Origin: JAKAIY01 sp036258195
GTDB taxonomy: Bacteria > Chloroflexota > Ktedonobacteria > Ktedonobacterales > JADMIN01
DNA length: 30,206 nucleotides
Assembly (NCBI GenBank): GCA_036258195.1
Contig: DATAED010000034.1
Span: forward strand, 1-30,206
Reading direction: 5' to 3'
The translations under genes were made by a program, and so were the position numbers. This document shows, in pieces, positions 23,997-30,206 of this stretch; the first letter of the stretch is position 1, and every line of letters begins with the position of its first letter. The notes under the pieces are model-generated. The model saw only the letters and a program-made list of their open reading frames with translations, was not told where the DNA came from and made no database searches.

Positions 23997-24689
23997 ATGG
24001 CGGATCAAATCATCGAGATTCCGCTGTTTCCACTCGAGCTCGTGCTCTTTCCAGGGATGGTGCAGCCGCTGCACATCTTCGAGCCGCGCTATCGCGAGAT
24101 GACGCGCTTCTGCCTTGATTCCAATATCTCCTTTGGCGTGACGCTGGCGACCCCCGAAAGCCAGTTTGGCCAGGAGCAGTCCGAGCGCTACGGCACGCTG
24201 GCGCGCATCGCCGACTACCAACGTCTGCCCGATGGCCGCTACAACCTCATCACGGTCGGCGTGCAGCGCTTCGAGGCGCTGGAGCTGCGCCACGAGAAGC
24301 CCTATATGAGCGGCAGGGTGCGCCTGCTGCCTGAGGATATCGGCGCAGGCGATATCGCCAGCCTGCAGATGGAGACACGCGGCCTGCTGGATGACTATCT
24401 CAGCCTGGTGCTCTCGGTGATGGAAGGCGGCGAGACCAGCATCGCCGTCCCGAAGGACACCGTGGAGCTGTCCTACTTCATCGCCGTCTGTCTGCCCTGC
24501 GCCGATGAGGTGAAGCAGACGCTGCTGGAGGCGCAGACGGCAGTGGATCGGCTGACCCGCGAGCGCGAGTTGCTGCGCATCGAGATTGCGGCCATCAGCG
24601 CGCAAATCCTGGATGGCAGCGCCAATGATTGCGCCGACCACGGCTGCCCCGACGACGAGCCTTCCACTGACCGCGACCGCCTCAATTGA
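23997..24689 (+). CDS. LON substrate-binding-domain protein (no protease domain)
   Basis: The 230-residue product is a stand-alone Lon N-terminal (LAN) domain. It begins with the typical IPLFPLELVLFPGMVQPLHIFEPRYREM (8-35) and continues with FGVTL, the YGTLARI strand and the LLPEDI region. There is no AAA+ or peptidase part. After about residue 185 a charged helix (LTRERELLRIEIAAISAQIL) and an acidic tail follow. Such short Lon-like proteins are common in bacteria; their function is not established, and peptide or partner binding is likely. GAGAGGAG (23983-23990) is 6 nt before the ATG. Repeat family C copy 1 starts 9 nt after its stop codon. Confidence 0.88.
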   Translation: MADQIIEIPLFPLELVLFPGMVQPLHIFEPRYREMTRFCLDSNISFGVTLATPESQFGQEQSERYGTLARIADYQRLPDGRYNLITVGVQRFEALELRHEKPYMSGRVRLLPEDIGAGDIASLQMETRGLLDDYLSLVLSVMEGGETSIAVPKDTVELSYFIAVCLPCADEVKQTLLEAQTAVDRLTRERELLRIEIAAISAQILDGSANDCADHGCPDDEPSTDRDRLN

Positions 24690-24698
24690 GGCGACGAG

Positions 24699-24783
24699 CT
24701 GGCGGTTGAAACCGCGCCTGGAAGGCGGCGCAGCCGCCGCGAAGCTCGGCTCCGCCTGCCGCCTGTGCGGACTGGGACGCGGA
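24699..24783 (+). repeat. 3'-end structured element, family C copy 1
   Basis: It starts 9 nt after the LON-gene stop. It contains GCGG-TTGAAA-CCGC (24702-24715), then GGCGGC-GCA-GCCGCC (24724-24738), then a 46-nt block from CGCGAAGCTCGG to GGGACGCGGA (24738-24783) that is identical but for one base to the copy on the minus strand at 25388-25433. Confidence 0.85.
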
Positions 24784-24791
24784 TTCCGGCC

Positions 24792-25265
24792 TCAGAAGTT
24801 CTGATCGTAGCCGCTGATCTGCCAGCCGTTGTTGGCCTGCGCCAGCGTCACCTGCGCGCTGACCGCTGGCGAGGTTCCCCGCCGCAGATCGAGCCGGATG
24901 GCGGCGATGCCGTCGCCCTGGCTGGCTACCGTCACCGTGCAGTTGGCGACCGCGCCTTGCAGGTTATCCAGCTCGCGCTGGCTGGCGGTGAATTGTGCCT
25001 CGCTGCCCTGCTGCTGGAGGTTGGGGTTGAGCATGCTATAGAGCGCATTGTAGCGCTGGGCGCTGAGATCGGCGCAGATGGCCTGTGCAGTCGGCGTCGG
25101 GTCGGGCGCGGGCTTGTTGTTGAAGGTCAGCGCGGCATAGGCCACCGCGCACAGCGCCAGCCCCGTCACCACGCCCAGCAGGATGGGCACGACCCCGCGC
25201 ATTCGCCCCAGCAGTCTGCCGCGCATCGCCAGCCGCCCTCTATCGCTCGCCATCGCTCGTCGCAT
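24792..25265 (-). CDS. small membrane-anchored protein with an exported C-terminal domain
   Basis: Not recognised at family level. The 157-residue product has a basic N-terminus (five or more Arg), one membrane helix at about 25-47 (VVPILLGVVTGLALCAVAY) and a C-terminal domain of about 105 residues that would face outside. That domain (ICADLSAQRYNALYSML, then FTASQRELDNLQGAV, ending GWQISGYDQNF) has the pattern of NTF2-like/DUF4878-type lipoprotein domains, judged by eye only. No lipobox is present before the membrane-region Cys. Start choice is open between 25265 and the ATG at 25253; neither has a strong ribosome-binding site. A -10-like TATACT lies just upstream. The gene is bracketed by inverted copies of repeat family C. 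Confidence 0.75.
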   Translation of the reverse strand: MRRAMASDRGRLAMRGRLLGRMRGVVPILLGVVTGLALCAVAYAALTFNNKPAPDPTPTAQAICADLSAQRYNALYSMLNPNLQQQGSEAQFTASQRELDNLQGAVANCTVTVASQGDGIAAIRLDLRRGTSPAVSAQVTLAQANNGWQISGYDQNF

Positions 25266-25279
25266 CTCGCCGCGCTCTC

Positions 25280-25285
25280 AGTATA
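25280..25285 (-). promoter_or_regulatory. possible -10 element of the small membrane-protein gene
   Basis: TATACT on the minus strand, 15 nt before the ATG at 25265 and 27 nt before the one at 25253. No good -35 was found. It would give a very short leader. Confidence 0.35.
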
Positions 25286-25387
25286 GACAAGCGCGACGCT
25301 GGCGGGCAGTGGGAGCGCCGGAATGGGCCACACATCCTTGCCGAGAGGCCGTGAGAAACGACATGGCGGCTTGGATCGAACTCCGCG

Positions 25388-25465
25388 TCCCAGTCCGCGC
25401 AGGCGGCAGGCGGAGCCGAGCTTCGCGGCCCGCCAGGGCCTCCCAGGCGCGATTTCAATCGCCAG
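25388..25465 (-). repeat. 3'-end structured element, family C copy 2 (inverted)
   Basis: Read on the minus strand it starts 10 nt after the stop of the small gene at 25476-25811. It has GCGA-TTGAAA-TCGC (25449-25462), then GGCCC-TGGC-GGGCC (25427-25440), then the conserved 46-nt block. Orientation relative to the upstream stop codon is the same as for copy 1. The 25266-25387 stretch has no gene. Confidence 0.85.
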
Positions 25466-25475
25466 CCCGTCTCAC

Positions 25476-25811
25476 CTAACGCGAGGCGAACAGATTGACG
25501 AGCGCGACCATAGTGACGACAGCGATGACACCCGCCAATTGCGCGGCGTCGGCGGCGATGGCGATCAGCGGGATGGCGAAGATCATCGAGCAGATGGCGA
25601 TGGCTACGCGCTGCTCAGGCCCCAGCCCTCTGGCTGGCGCCGGGGGGCGCGGGGCGCTGGCGACTTGCTGATGCACGCTGGCGGTCAGCTTTTCGACCAG
25701 CGCGTTGAGGAAGTGCTCATCGTATCCAGGCCCCAGTTCGCGCCGCGCCTCCAGCGACGCCTGGAGGTCGCGCCGAATGTCGTCCGTCTGCGGCTGCGGT
25801 GGTGTCATCAT
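25476..25811 (-). CDS. small two-helix membrane protein, unknown
   Basis: I do not recognise this 111-residue protein. A polar N-terminal half (PPQPQTDDIRRDLQASLEAR, then GYDEHFLNALVEKLTASV) looks like a cytoplasmic helical region with a Pro/Ala linker. It is followed by a hairpin of two membrane helices (about 66-87 AIAICSMIFAIPLIAIAA and 90-108 LAGVIAVVTMVALVNLF). The start at 25811 (ATG-ATG) is chosen because GGGAG lies 9 nt upstream; a longer frame to 25919 has no ribosome-binding site. It is on the same strand as the next small membrane-protein gene but 210 nt away, separated by repeat family C. Confidence 0.65.
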   Translation of the reverse strand: MMTPPQPQTDDIRRDLQASLEARRELGPGYDEHFLNALVEKLTASVHQQVASAPRPPAPARGLGPEQRVAIAICSMIFAIPLIAIAADAAQLAGVIAVVTMVALVNLFASR

Positions 25812-26139
25812 GATCGTTGGCTCCCATGCCCCACGCGGGGCAAGCTCCAATTGGCTGCCTGTGGATGAGCGGCCCTGCTGCGCTGGCGCCTGCAATCGCC
25901 AGCGCGTCCACGTCTGCAATACGATGCGCCCGGCGCCAGAGTTGCGCTGAGATCAGGCGCTCGCCCAGTAACTCGCTGGGCTCGCCTGCCTGGTGTGGCT
26001 CGCGATTGATGGTGTACAGTATTCCTAACCTAACTCAGTGTATCCTCGGCGCGACGGTGACGCTCTTCCTGAGCCATGCCCCTTTGCTGTCGCGTCCTAT
26101 GCCACTCCCTTCTGGAGTCGGATGGAGAGCAGGGTCAGC
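25812..26139. other. intergenic region between divergent genes
   Basis: It lies between the small membrane-protein gene and the response regulator. GCTGGCG / CGCCAGC around 25881-25902 forms one 7-bp stem. TACAGT at 26015-26020 is a weak -10 candidate for the response regulator. No gene is supported. Confidence 0.4.
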
Positions 26140-26526
26140 ATGTCTGAGCAGCGCGTCTTGGTTGTCGAAGATGACGAGCCTATCCGCAATGCGATGCGGA
26201 TGATTCTGGAAGATGCGGGCTACGTGGTGGACGACGCTGAGGAGGGAGTGGCTGCCCTGGCGTATCTGCGCGCCAGCTCCGACCGCATGATCGTCGTGAC
26301 GGATCTGTTGATGCCGGGAATGGGTGGTGAAGCACTGTTGCGCACGGTGGTGGCGGAAGCAGACCTGGCCACCCGCCATGCCTATCTCATGGTCGCTGCC
26401 AAGGGCGCCCTGCCGCCAGACGTGGCCGACCTGCTGGCCCAACTCCACGCATCCTATGTGCATAAGCCATTCAACATAGACGAGTTGTTGCTGGCGGTCG
26501 GGGAAGCCAGGGCGCGGCTGGCCTGA
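26140..26526 (+). CDS. single-domain response regulator (CheY-like)
   Basis: The 128-residue product is a receiver domain only. The acidic pocket Asp11/Asp12 (VEDDE), the phospho-acceptor Asp55 (VVTDLLMPGMGG) and Lys109 (HKPFN) are present. The usual Thr/Ser of the fourth strand is replaced: the sequence reads YLMVAAKG, with Ala86 where Thr or Ser is expected. This could weaken the conformational switch. There is no output domain, so it would act by protein contact, for example with a hybrid kinase such as the CheB-CheR-PAS kinase of this window, which lacks its own receiver; that link is only inference. The ATG at 26140 has AGGG 5 nt upstream; an in-frame ATG at 26122 is an alternative. Its 3' end is 23 nt from the convergent DUF262 gene. 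Confidence 0.85.
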   Translation: MSEQRVLVVEDDEPIRNAMRMILEDAGYVVDDAEEGVAALAYLRASSDRMIVVTDLLMPGMGGEALLRTVVAEADLATRHAYLMVAAKGALPPDVADLLAQLHASYVHKPFNIDELLLAVGEARARLA

Positions 26527-26549
26527 CAAATGCGCGCATCGGCCACTCC

Positions 26550-28253
26550 TCACACCCCCTGCAGACGCCAGAGCTGGGCCAGCACGCCGATCAGCTCGCG
26601 CTGGCGGCGCTCCACCACCTGCGGTGTCCAGGTCTGCTCGCGCAAGACCTGCGTCGTCAGCGCAAACGGCGAGACGCCATCCTTGGTCGCGAAATACGTC
26701 TTCTTCTTGACGGCAAAGCTGTAGTTCTCGGCCTGCATATTCTTGACGCGCGAGAGCAGCGCCAGATTACCGAGCTTGTGCGTCCAGCGGGCGCGCACGG
26801 CAGCAGTCGGGAACCATTCCGTCCACTCACTCTTCGCAGGCGGGTTACGCGGCAGCACATGCTCCACTGTCATCACCTGCTTATCATACGTCGCGCCGGA
26901 GCCTGCCAGCGCGCTATCGAGCCGCTGCAAGAGGTAGTTGCGCGGAGTGGCTGGCATCAGGTAGATCTCGCCGCCAAGGGTTTGCAGTGTCTCGTCGCGC
27001 TCATGGGGCGCCAGTTGCAGCGGCGAATCGGGGTGCGCGAGGTCGTCGCCCTGGCGGATGACCGCCTGGATGCGCCAGTAGCGCTGCTCGCGGCGATGCG
27101 CGAACTGGCGGCGGATCATCAGTGAGGCGGCCAGCCGCTCCAGATCGGCCAGGAAGCGCGCCAGCCGCTCGGGCTGATCGTGGTAGCGCTGGAGGAACAT
27201 CAACGCGGGCGGTACCCAGTCCATGTTGTCGATGCGACCAAGCCAGCGCAGCGATTGATTGATCCTTTCCGCCAGCGCCGCGTCGGCGGTCTCATACACG
27301 GCATTCTGGATGACGTAGAACGCCGAGCCATAGGGAACCAGAATCTCATCGATCAGGCGGCGCGAATCATGCAGCGTGGCGATGACATCCTGCCGGAAGC
27401 TATCGAGGATGTCGCCGCGCCGCCGTGTGCGCCGATAGATGGCGCGAATGTGCCCGATCAGGTCGTTGAACGCCTCGCGCCCCAGCGACTCCTCCACCTG
27501 CTCCCAGCGCAGTGTGTACTCGCTCTGCTCCACCTCTGGGAGCTGGCCGATCACCTCGGCTTTCAGGATGTCGGCGTAGGAGAGATCCAGCCCGCGATCA
27601 TTCAGCACGGAGAAGATGCGGTAGGCGGAGCTGAGGTCGGGAGTGGAGACGACCACCAGCAGGCAGCGCTGCGCCAGAAACTGCGCCAGCCGCACACGCC
27701 GCGCCTCGGGCAGCTCGCGGAGCTGGCGCAGGTAGAGCAGCGCGTTCTCGTGCATATTGCGCTGGCTCTCGGTCAGCTCGGCGTGGAGCTGCCCCTGCAT
27801 CCGCTGGATGGCGTTCTCGCTCTGGATGTACTGCTGGAAGAAGGCGGCGTCGCGCTCCTTGGGGCGCAGACGATAGCGTGCGGGGATGTTGTTGAGCGGG
27901 TCGGCAGGCTCATACAGCCGCCGCGTGATGCTCTCGGCGTAGTCGGCGGGGACGACCGCCCGCAGCGCCGCCAGCAAGATGGTCAGCGTGATGAGCCGCT
28001 GCTGCCCATCCACGATCTGCGCCTCTGGGCGGTCGCCTTTGATGAGGACGATGCTGCCCAGGAAATAGGGATTCAACTCTTCGACGCTGGCCGAGGAGTC
28101 GCCCAGCGCGGTCAGCAGGTCATCGTAGAGTTCGCTGGCGTGTTCGGTCGTCCAGGCATAGGGACGCTGATACGGCGGCACGACGAACGCATAGCGCTCG
28201 CTGAAGACCTCGCTGACGGGATGCTGCTCGCCCTTGATGTCCACGCGCGCCAT
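26550..28253 (-). CDS. DUF262-DUF1524 protein (GmrSD-like, putative defence nuclease)
   Basis: 567 residues. The N-terminal DUF262 domain has VPPYQRPYAW (25-34) and the nucleotide-handling IVDGQQRLITLTILLAAL (80-97). A long helical middle follows. The C-terminal DUF1524 domain has an HNH-type pattern: VEHVLPRNP with His465, KLGNLALLSR with Asn496 and VKNMQAEN with Asn505. Fused GmrS and GmrD parts of this kind occur in type IV restriction enzymes acting on modified phage DNA and in related systems such as SspE; some family members have no known role. All key residues seem intact. It is solitary, with no methylase, Dnd/Ssp or BREX gene nearby. The ATG at 28253 begins the conserved region; only a weak ribosome-binding site (AAGGAA) is found. 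Confidence 0.87.
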   Translation of the reverse strand: MARVDIKGEQHPVSEVFSERYAFVVPPYQRPYAWTTEHASELYDDLLTALGDSSASVEELNPYFLGSIVLIKGDRPEAQIVDGQQRLITLTILLAALRAVVPADYAESITRRLYEPADPLNNIPARYRLRPKERDAAFFQQYIQSENAIQRMQGQLHAELTESQRNMHENALLYLRQLRELPEARRVRLAQFLAQRCLLVVVSTPDLSSAYRIFSVLNDRGLDLSYADILKAEVIGQLPEVEQSEYTLRWEQVEESLGREAFNDLIGHIRAIYRRTRRRGDILDSFRQDVIATLHDSRRLIDEILVPYGSAFYVIQNAVYETADAALAERINQSLRWLGRIDNMDWVPPALMFLQRYHDQPERLARFLADLERLAASLMIRRQFAHRREQRYWRIQAVIRQGDDLAHPDSPLQLAPHERDETLQTLGGEIYLMPATPRNYLLQRLDSALAGSGATYDKQVMTVEHVLPRNPPAKSEWTEWFPTAAVRARWTHKLGNLALLSRVKNMQAENYSFAVKKKTYFATKDGVSPFALTTQVLREQTWTPQVVERRQRELIGVLAQLWRLQGV

Positions 28254-28306
28254 GCCTGCATGTTCCTTTCCGCGCCCGCCAGCGCCATCAATCCTTGCCC
28301 ACCACA

Positions 28307-28313
28307 CATATAA
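28307..28313 (-). promoter_or_regulatory. possible -10 element of the DUF262 gene
   Basis: The minus strand reads TTATATG here, an AT-rich patch 54 nt before the ATG. No -35 of quality was found. The gene may instead be read through from pruA, which ends 146 nt upstream. Confidence 0.3.
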
Positions 28314-28399
28314 CGCGCGAGATAGACGAGCAGGGCGGCGGGATGTCGTCCCACCACCCTGTCGTAGCACGCTCGGCGCTCAGCGTCACCGAGGCCCGA

Positions 28400-29983
28400 T
28401 CAGTTGACCTTCTCCGAGACGGACTTGGCCTGCGTGAAGAGCAGCAGGTAGTCGCGGCCACCGGCCTTCGAGTCGGTACCCGACATATTGAAGCCGCCGA
28501 AGGGATGGCCGCCGACCATCGCGCCGGTGCTCTTGCGGTTGAAGTACAGGTTGCCGACGTGGAACTCACGCTGCGCGCGGGCGATGCGCTGGCGGTCGCC
28601 GGAGAAGAGCGAGCCGGTCAGCCCATACTCGGTGCCGTTGGCGATGTCGAGCGCGTCGTCGAAGTCCCTGGCGCGGATGCAGGCCAGCACCGGGCCGAAG
28701 ACTTCTTCCTGCGCCAGCCGCGCGGTGGGCTTGATCTCGCCGAAGATGGTCGGCGCGATGAAGTAGCCGTCGCGCTCCAACTGCTCGCCGCCCAGCAGCA
28801 GCTTGCCTTCCTGCTTGCCGACGGTGATGTAATCGAGGATCTTGCGGAGGGCGCTGGCGTCGACCACCGGCCCCATGTAGGTCGCGCGCTCAGAGGGATC
28901 GCCCACGCTGAGCGTGCGGGCGCGCTCGACCACCTTCTCCATCACCTGATCGTAGACGCTATCCACGATGATGGCGCGCGAGCAGGCCGAGCATTTCTGC
29001 CCCTGGAAGCCGAACGCCGAGGCGACGATGGCCGTGGCTGCCGCGTCCAGGTTGGCCGTCTCATCCACCACGATGGCGTCTTTGCCGCCCATCTCCAGCA
29101 CGGCGCGCTTGACCCAGATCTGGCCGGGCTGCGGCTTGGCGGCCATCTCGTTGATGCGCAGGCCGACCTCGCGCGAGCCGGTGAACGAGATGAAGCGGGT
29201 CAGCGGGTGCAGCGTCAGCGCATCGCCCATCGTCTCGCCGGAGCCAGGGACGAAGCTGACGACGCCTGCCGGAACGCCGACCTCCTCCAGCAGATCGACG
29301 AAGGTGGCCGCGATCCACGGCGAGGCGCTGGCAGGCTTCAGCACGACGGTGTTGCCCGCTACGATGGCCGACGAGGTCAGGCCGATCATGATGGCGCCGG
29401 GGAAATTCCACGGCGGGATGATCGCGCCGACGCCCAGCGGGATGTAGATCAGCTCGTTCTCTTCGCCGGGCAACGGGGTGACGGGCTGCTTCTCGGCCAG
29501 CCGCAGCGCCTCGCGGGCGTAGAACTCCAGGAAGTCGATGGCCTCGGCGACATCGGCGTCGGCCTCCACCCAGCTCTTGCCGACCTCATACGTCTCGATG
29601 GCGTTGAACTCGAAGCGGCGCTCGCGCATCTTCTGGGCGGCAGCGAAGAGGTAGCCCGCGCGCTCCTCCACCGGCGTGTACTGCCACGTCTTGAAGCGCT
29701 TGTGCGCGGCCTCGACCGCCTCATTGGCCTCCGCGACGCCCGCCTTCTCGAAGATCGCCAGCGTCTGGCTGGGATTCGCGGGATTGGTGGAGGCGAAGGT
29801 GGCGCCCGTGCTGCGGCGCTCGCCCGCGATGATCAGCGGGTAGGTCTTGCCAAAGGTGGCGGCGACCTTGCGCAGCGCTTCTTCCTGCGCGCGGATGTTC
29901 TCTTCTTTGCTAAAGTCGGTCAGCGGCTCGTTGGTGAAGGGGGTCGCCACGATGGCGGAAATGTCCCTGGCGGTGGTCGTCAT
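28400..29983 (-). CDS. pruA: L-glutamate gamma-semialdehyde dehydrogenase (P5C dehydrogenase)
   Basis: Oxidises glutamate semialdehyde (from proline or arginine degradation) to glutamate with NAD+. The 527-residue product is an aldehyde dehydrogenase with all catalytic residues visible: Asn193 in PPWNFPG, Lys216 in VVLKPAS, Glu297 in LEMGGKD and Cys331 in GQKCSACSR. Other PruA/RocA hallmarks are FTGSREVG (267-274), YFNRKSTGAMVG and the C-terminal PFGGFNMSGTDSKAGG. Length is that of the monofunctional RocA type, without a proline dehydrogenase domain. AAGGAG (29995-30000 complement) lies 11 nt before the ATG. No proline dehydrogenase gene is adjacent. With hppD and hmgA it adds to an amino-acid-degrading profile. 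Confidence 0.95.
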   Translation of the reverse strand: MTTTARDISAIVATPFTNEPLTDFSKEENIRAQEEALRKVAATFGKTYPLIIAGERRSTGATFASTNPANPSQTLAIFEKAGVAEANEAVEAAHKRFKTWQYTPVEERAGYLFAAAQKMRERRFEFNAIETYEVGKSWVEADADVAEAIDFLEFYAREALRLAEKQPVTPLPGEENELIYIPLGVGAIIPPWNFPGAIMIGLTSSAIVAGNTVVLKPASASPWIAATFVDLLEEVGVPAGVVSFVPGSGETMGDALTLHPLTRFISFTGSREVGLRINEMAAKPQPGQIWVKRAVLEMGGKDAIVVDETANLDAAATAIVASAFGFQGQKCSACSRAIIVDSVYDQVMEKVVERARTLSVGDPSERATYMGPVVDASALRKILDYITVGKQEGKLLLGGEQLERDGYFIAPTIFGEIKPTARLAQEEVFGPVLACIRARDFDDALDIANGTEYGLTGSLFSGDRQRIARAQREFHVGNLYFNRKSTGAMVGGHPFGGFNMSGTDSKAGGRDYLLLFTQAKSVSEKVN

Positions 29984-30029
29984 GCTGCTTGAGTCTCCTT
30001 TCGGACGCTGCGCCGCGTCGTCAGCCCAC

Positions 30030-30035
30030 AGTGTA
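30030..30035 (-). promoter_or_regulatory. possible -10 element of pruA
   Basis: TACACT on the minus strand, 46 nt before the pruA ATG. No good -35 was found at normal spacing. Confidence 0.3.
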
Positions 30036-30069
30036 CCCCAAACAGCGGGCCGACTTCCTCTTGCAAGCC

Positions 30070-30206
30070 TCAGATGGCGGCCCAGACACCCGCCGTAAAT
30101 AGCAGCGTGAAGACCGCCAGCATCAGCAGGCTGGGCGCGACGACGACGCGGTCGCGCATGTCCAGCGCCAGCGCGCTGGCTGGCTCGGCGACGACCGCAT
30201 CGCCCG
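30070..30206 (-). CDS. C-terminal end of a membrane protein (5' part outside window)
   Basis: An open frame of 45 codons enters from the window edge and stops at 30070. It ends with a cytoplasmic-looking stretch (LALDMRDR) and a single membrane helix (VVVAPSLLMLAVFTLLFTAG) close to the C-terminus VWAAI. Codon bias is that of the neighbouring genes. Family unknown. It lies 86 nt upstream of pruA on the same strand. Confidence 0.5.
   Translation of the reverse strand, partial: GDAVVAEPASALALDMRDRVVVAPSLLMLAVFTLLFTAGVWAAI

Noticed and set aside
27180..28313. Plus-strand frame of 377 codons opposite the DUF262 gene
   Set aside because: It is the mirror of a gene with recognisable DUF262 and DUF1524 motifs and has no family signature of its own.
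28295..29992. Plus-strand frame of 565 codons opposite pruA
   Set aside because: pruA is complete with all catalytic residues. The mirror frame is a codon-bias artefact.

Overview
The window is about 30 kb of GC-rich, gene-dense bacterial chromosome. Gene content points to Chloroflexota (green non-sulfur bacteria), at moderate confidence: a Hanks-type kinase, an actinobacterial-like E1/E2 2-oxoacid dehydrogenase, HPPD with a short homogentisate dioxygenase, a malyl-CoA-lyase-like CitE protein, and many GC-clamped intergenic palindromes. No rRNA, tRNA, CRISPR array, transposase or phage gene was seen. Promoters that can be read by eye are close to the sigma-70 consensus; TTGACG-N17-TATACT occurs twice and TTGACG-N17-TACAAT once.

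Layout. (1) 1-1253, minus: 5' part of a Ser/Thr protein kinase that runs off the window, read from a strong promoter with a dyad at its start site. (2) 1846-9158, plus: a catabolic run of hppD, hmgA, a 2-isopropylmalate-synthase-like gene without a regulatory domain, then E1-alpha, E1-beta and E2 of a 2-oxoacid dehydrogenase. The first two genes carry tyrosine degradation from 4-hydroxyphenylpyruvate to maleylacetoacetate; the last three make an acyl-CoA. Neither an E3 gene nor the last two tyrosine-pathway genes is here. (3) 9459-10649, minus: an M20D amidohydrolase with an unusual long-spacer promoter. (4) 10906-15453, plus: a CheB-CheR-PAS-histidine kinase fusion and a stand-alone CheB with a zinc ribbon; neither has a receiver domain. 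(5) 15829-19929, plus: an A-type Fe-S carrier, a 100-residue unknown, an APH-type kinase, a PepT-like peptidase and a CitE-type lyase. (6) 20090-21712, minus: a 540-residue, almost purely acidic, low-complexity protein. (7) 21713-22687: about 1 kb without a convincing gene, but with a consensus minus-strand promoter and several hairpins. (8) 22688-26526: holB (minus), a LON-domain protein (plus), two small membrane proteins (minus) and a single-domain response regulator (plus). (9) 26550-30206, minus: a GmrSD-like DUF262/DUF1524 protein, pruA, and the 3' end of a membrane protein gene.

The most unusual content is non-coding. At least three families of structured repeats fill the gaps between genes. 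One (24699-24783 and 25388-25465, inverted) begins 9-10 nt after a stop codon at both sites and keeps its hairpins through paired base changes. A second (15543-15660 and 23727-23851) also shows paired changes and shares the same TTGAAA-loop hairpin. A third consists of C/G-rich palindromes that sit in 5' leaders and 3' ends along the catabolic run. The orphan promoter at 22535-22563 suggests an unannotated RNA or a very long leader for the acidic protein.
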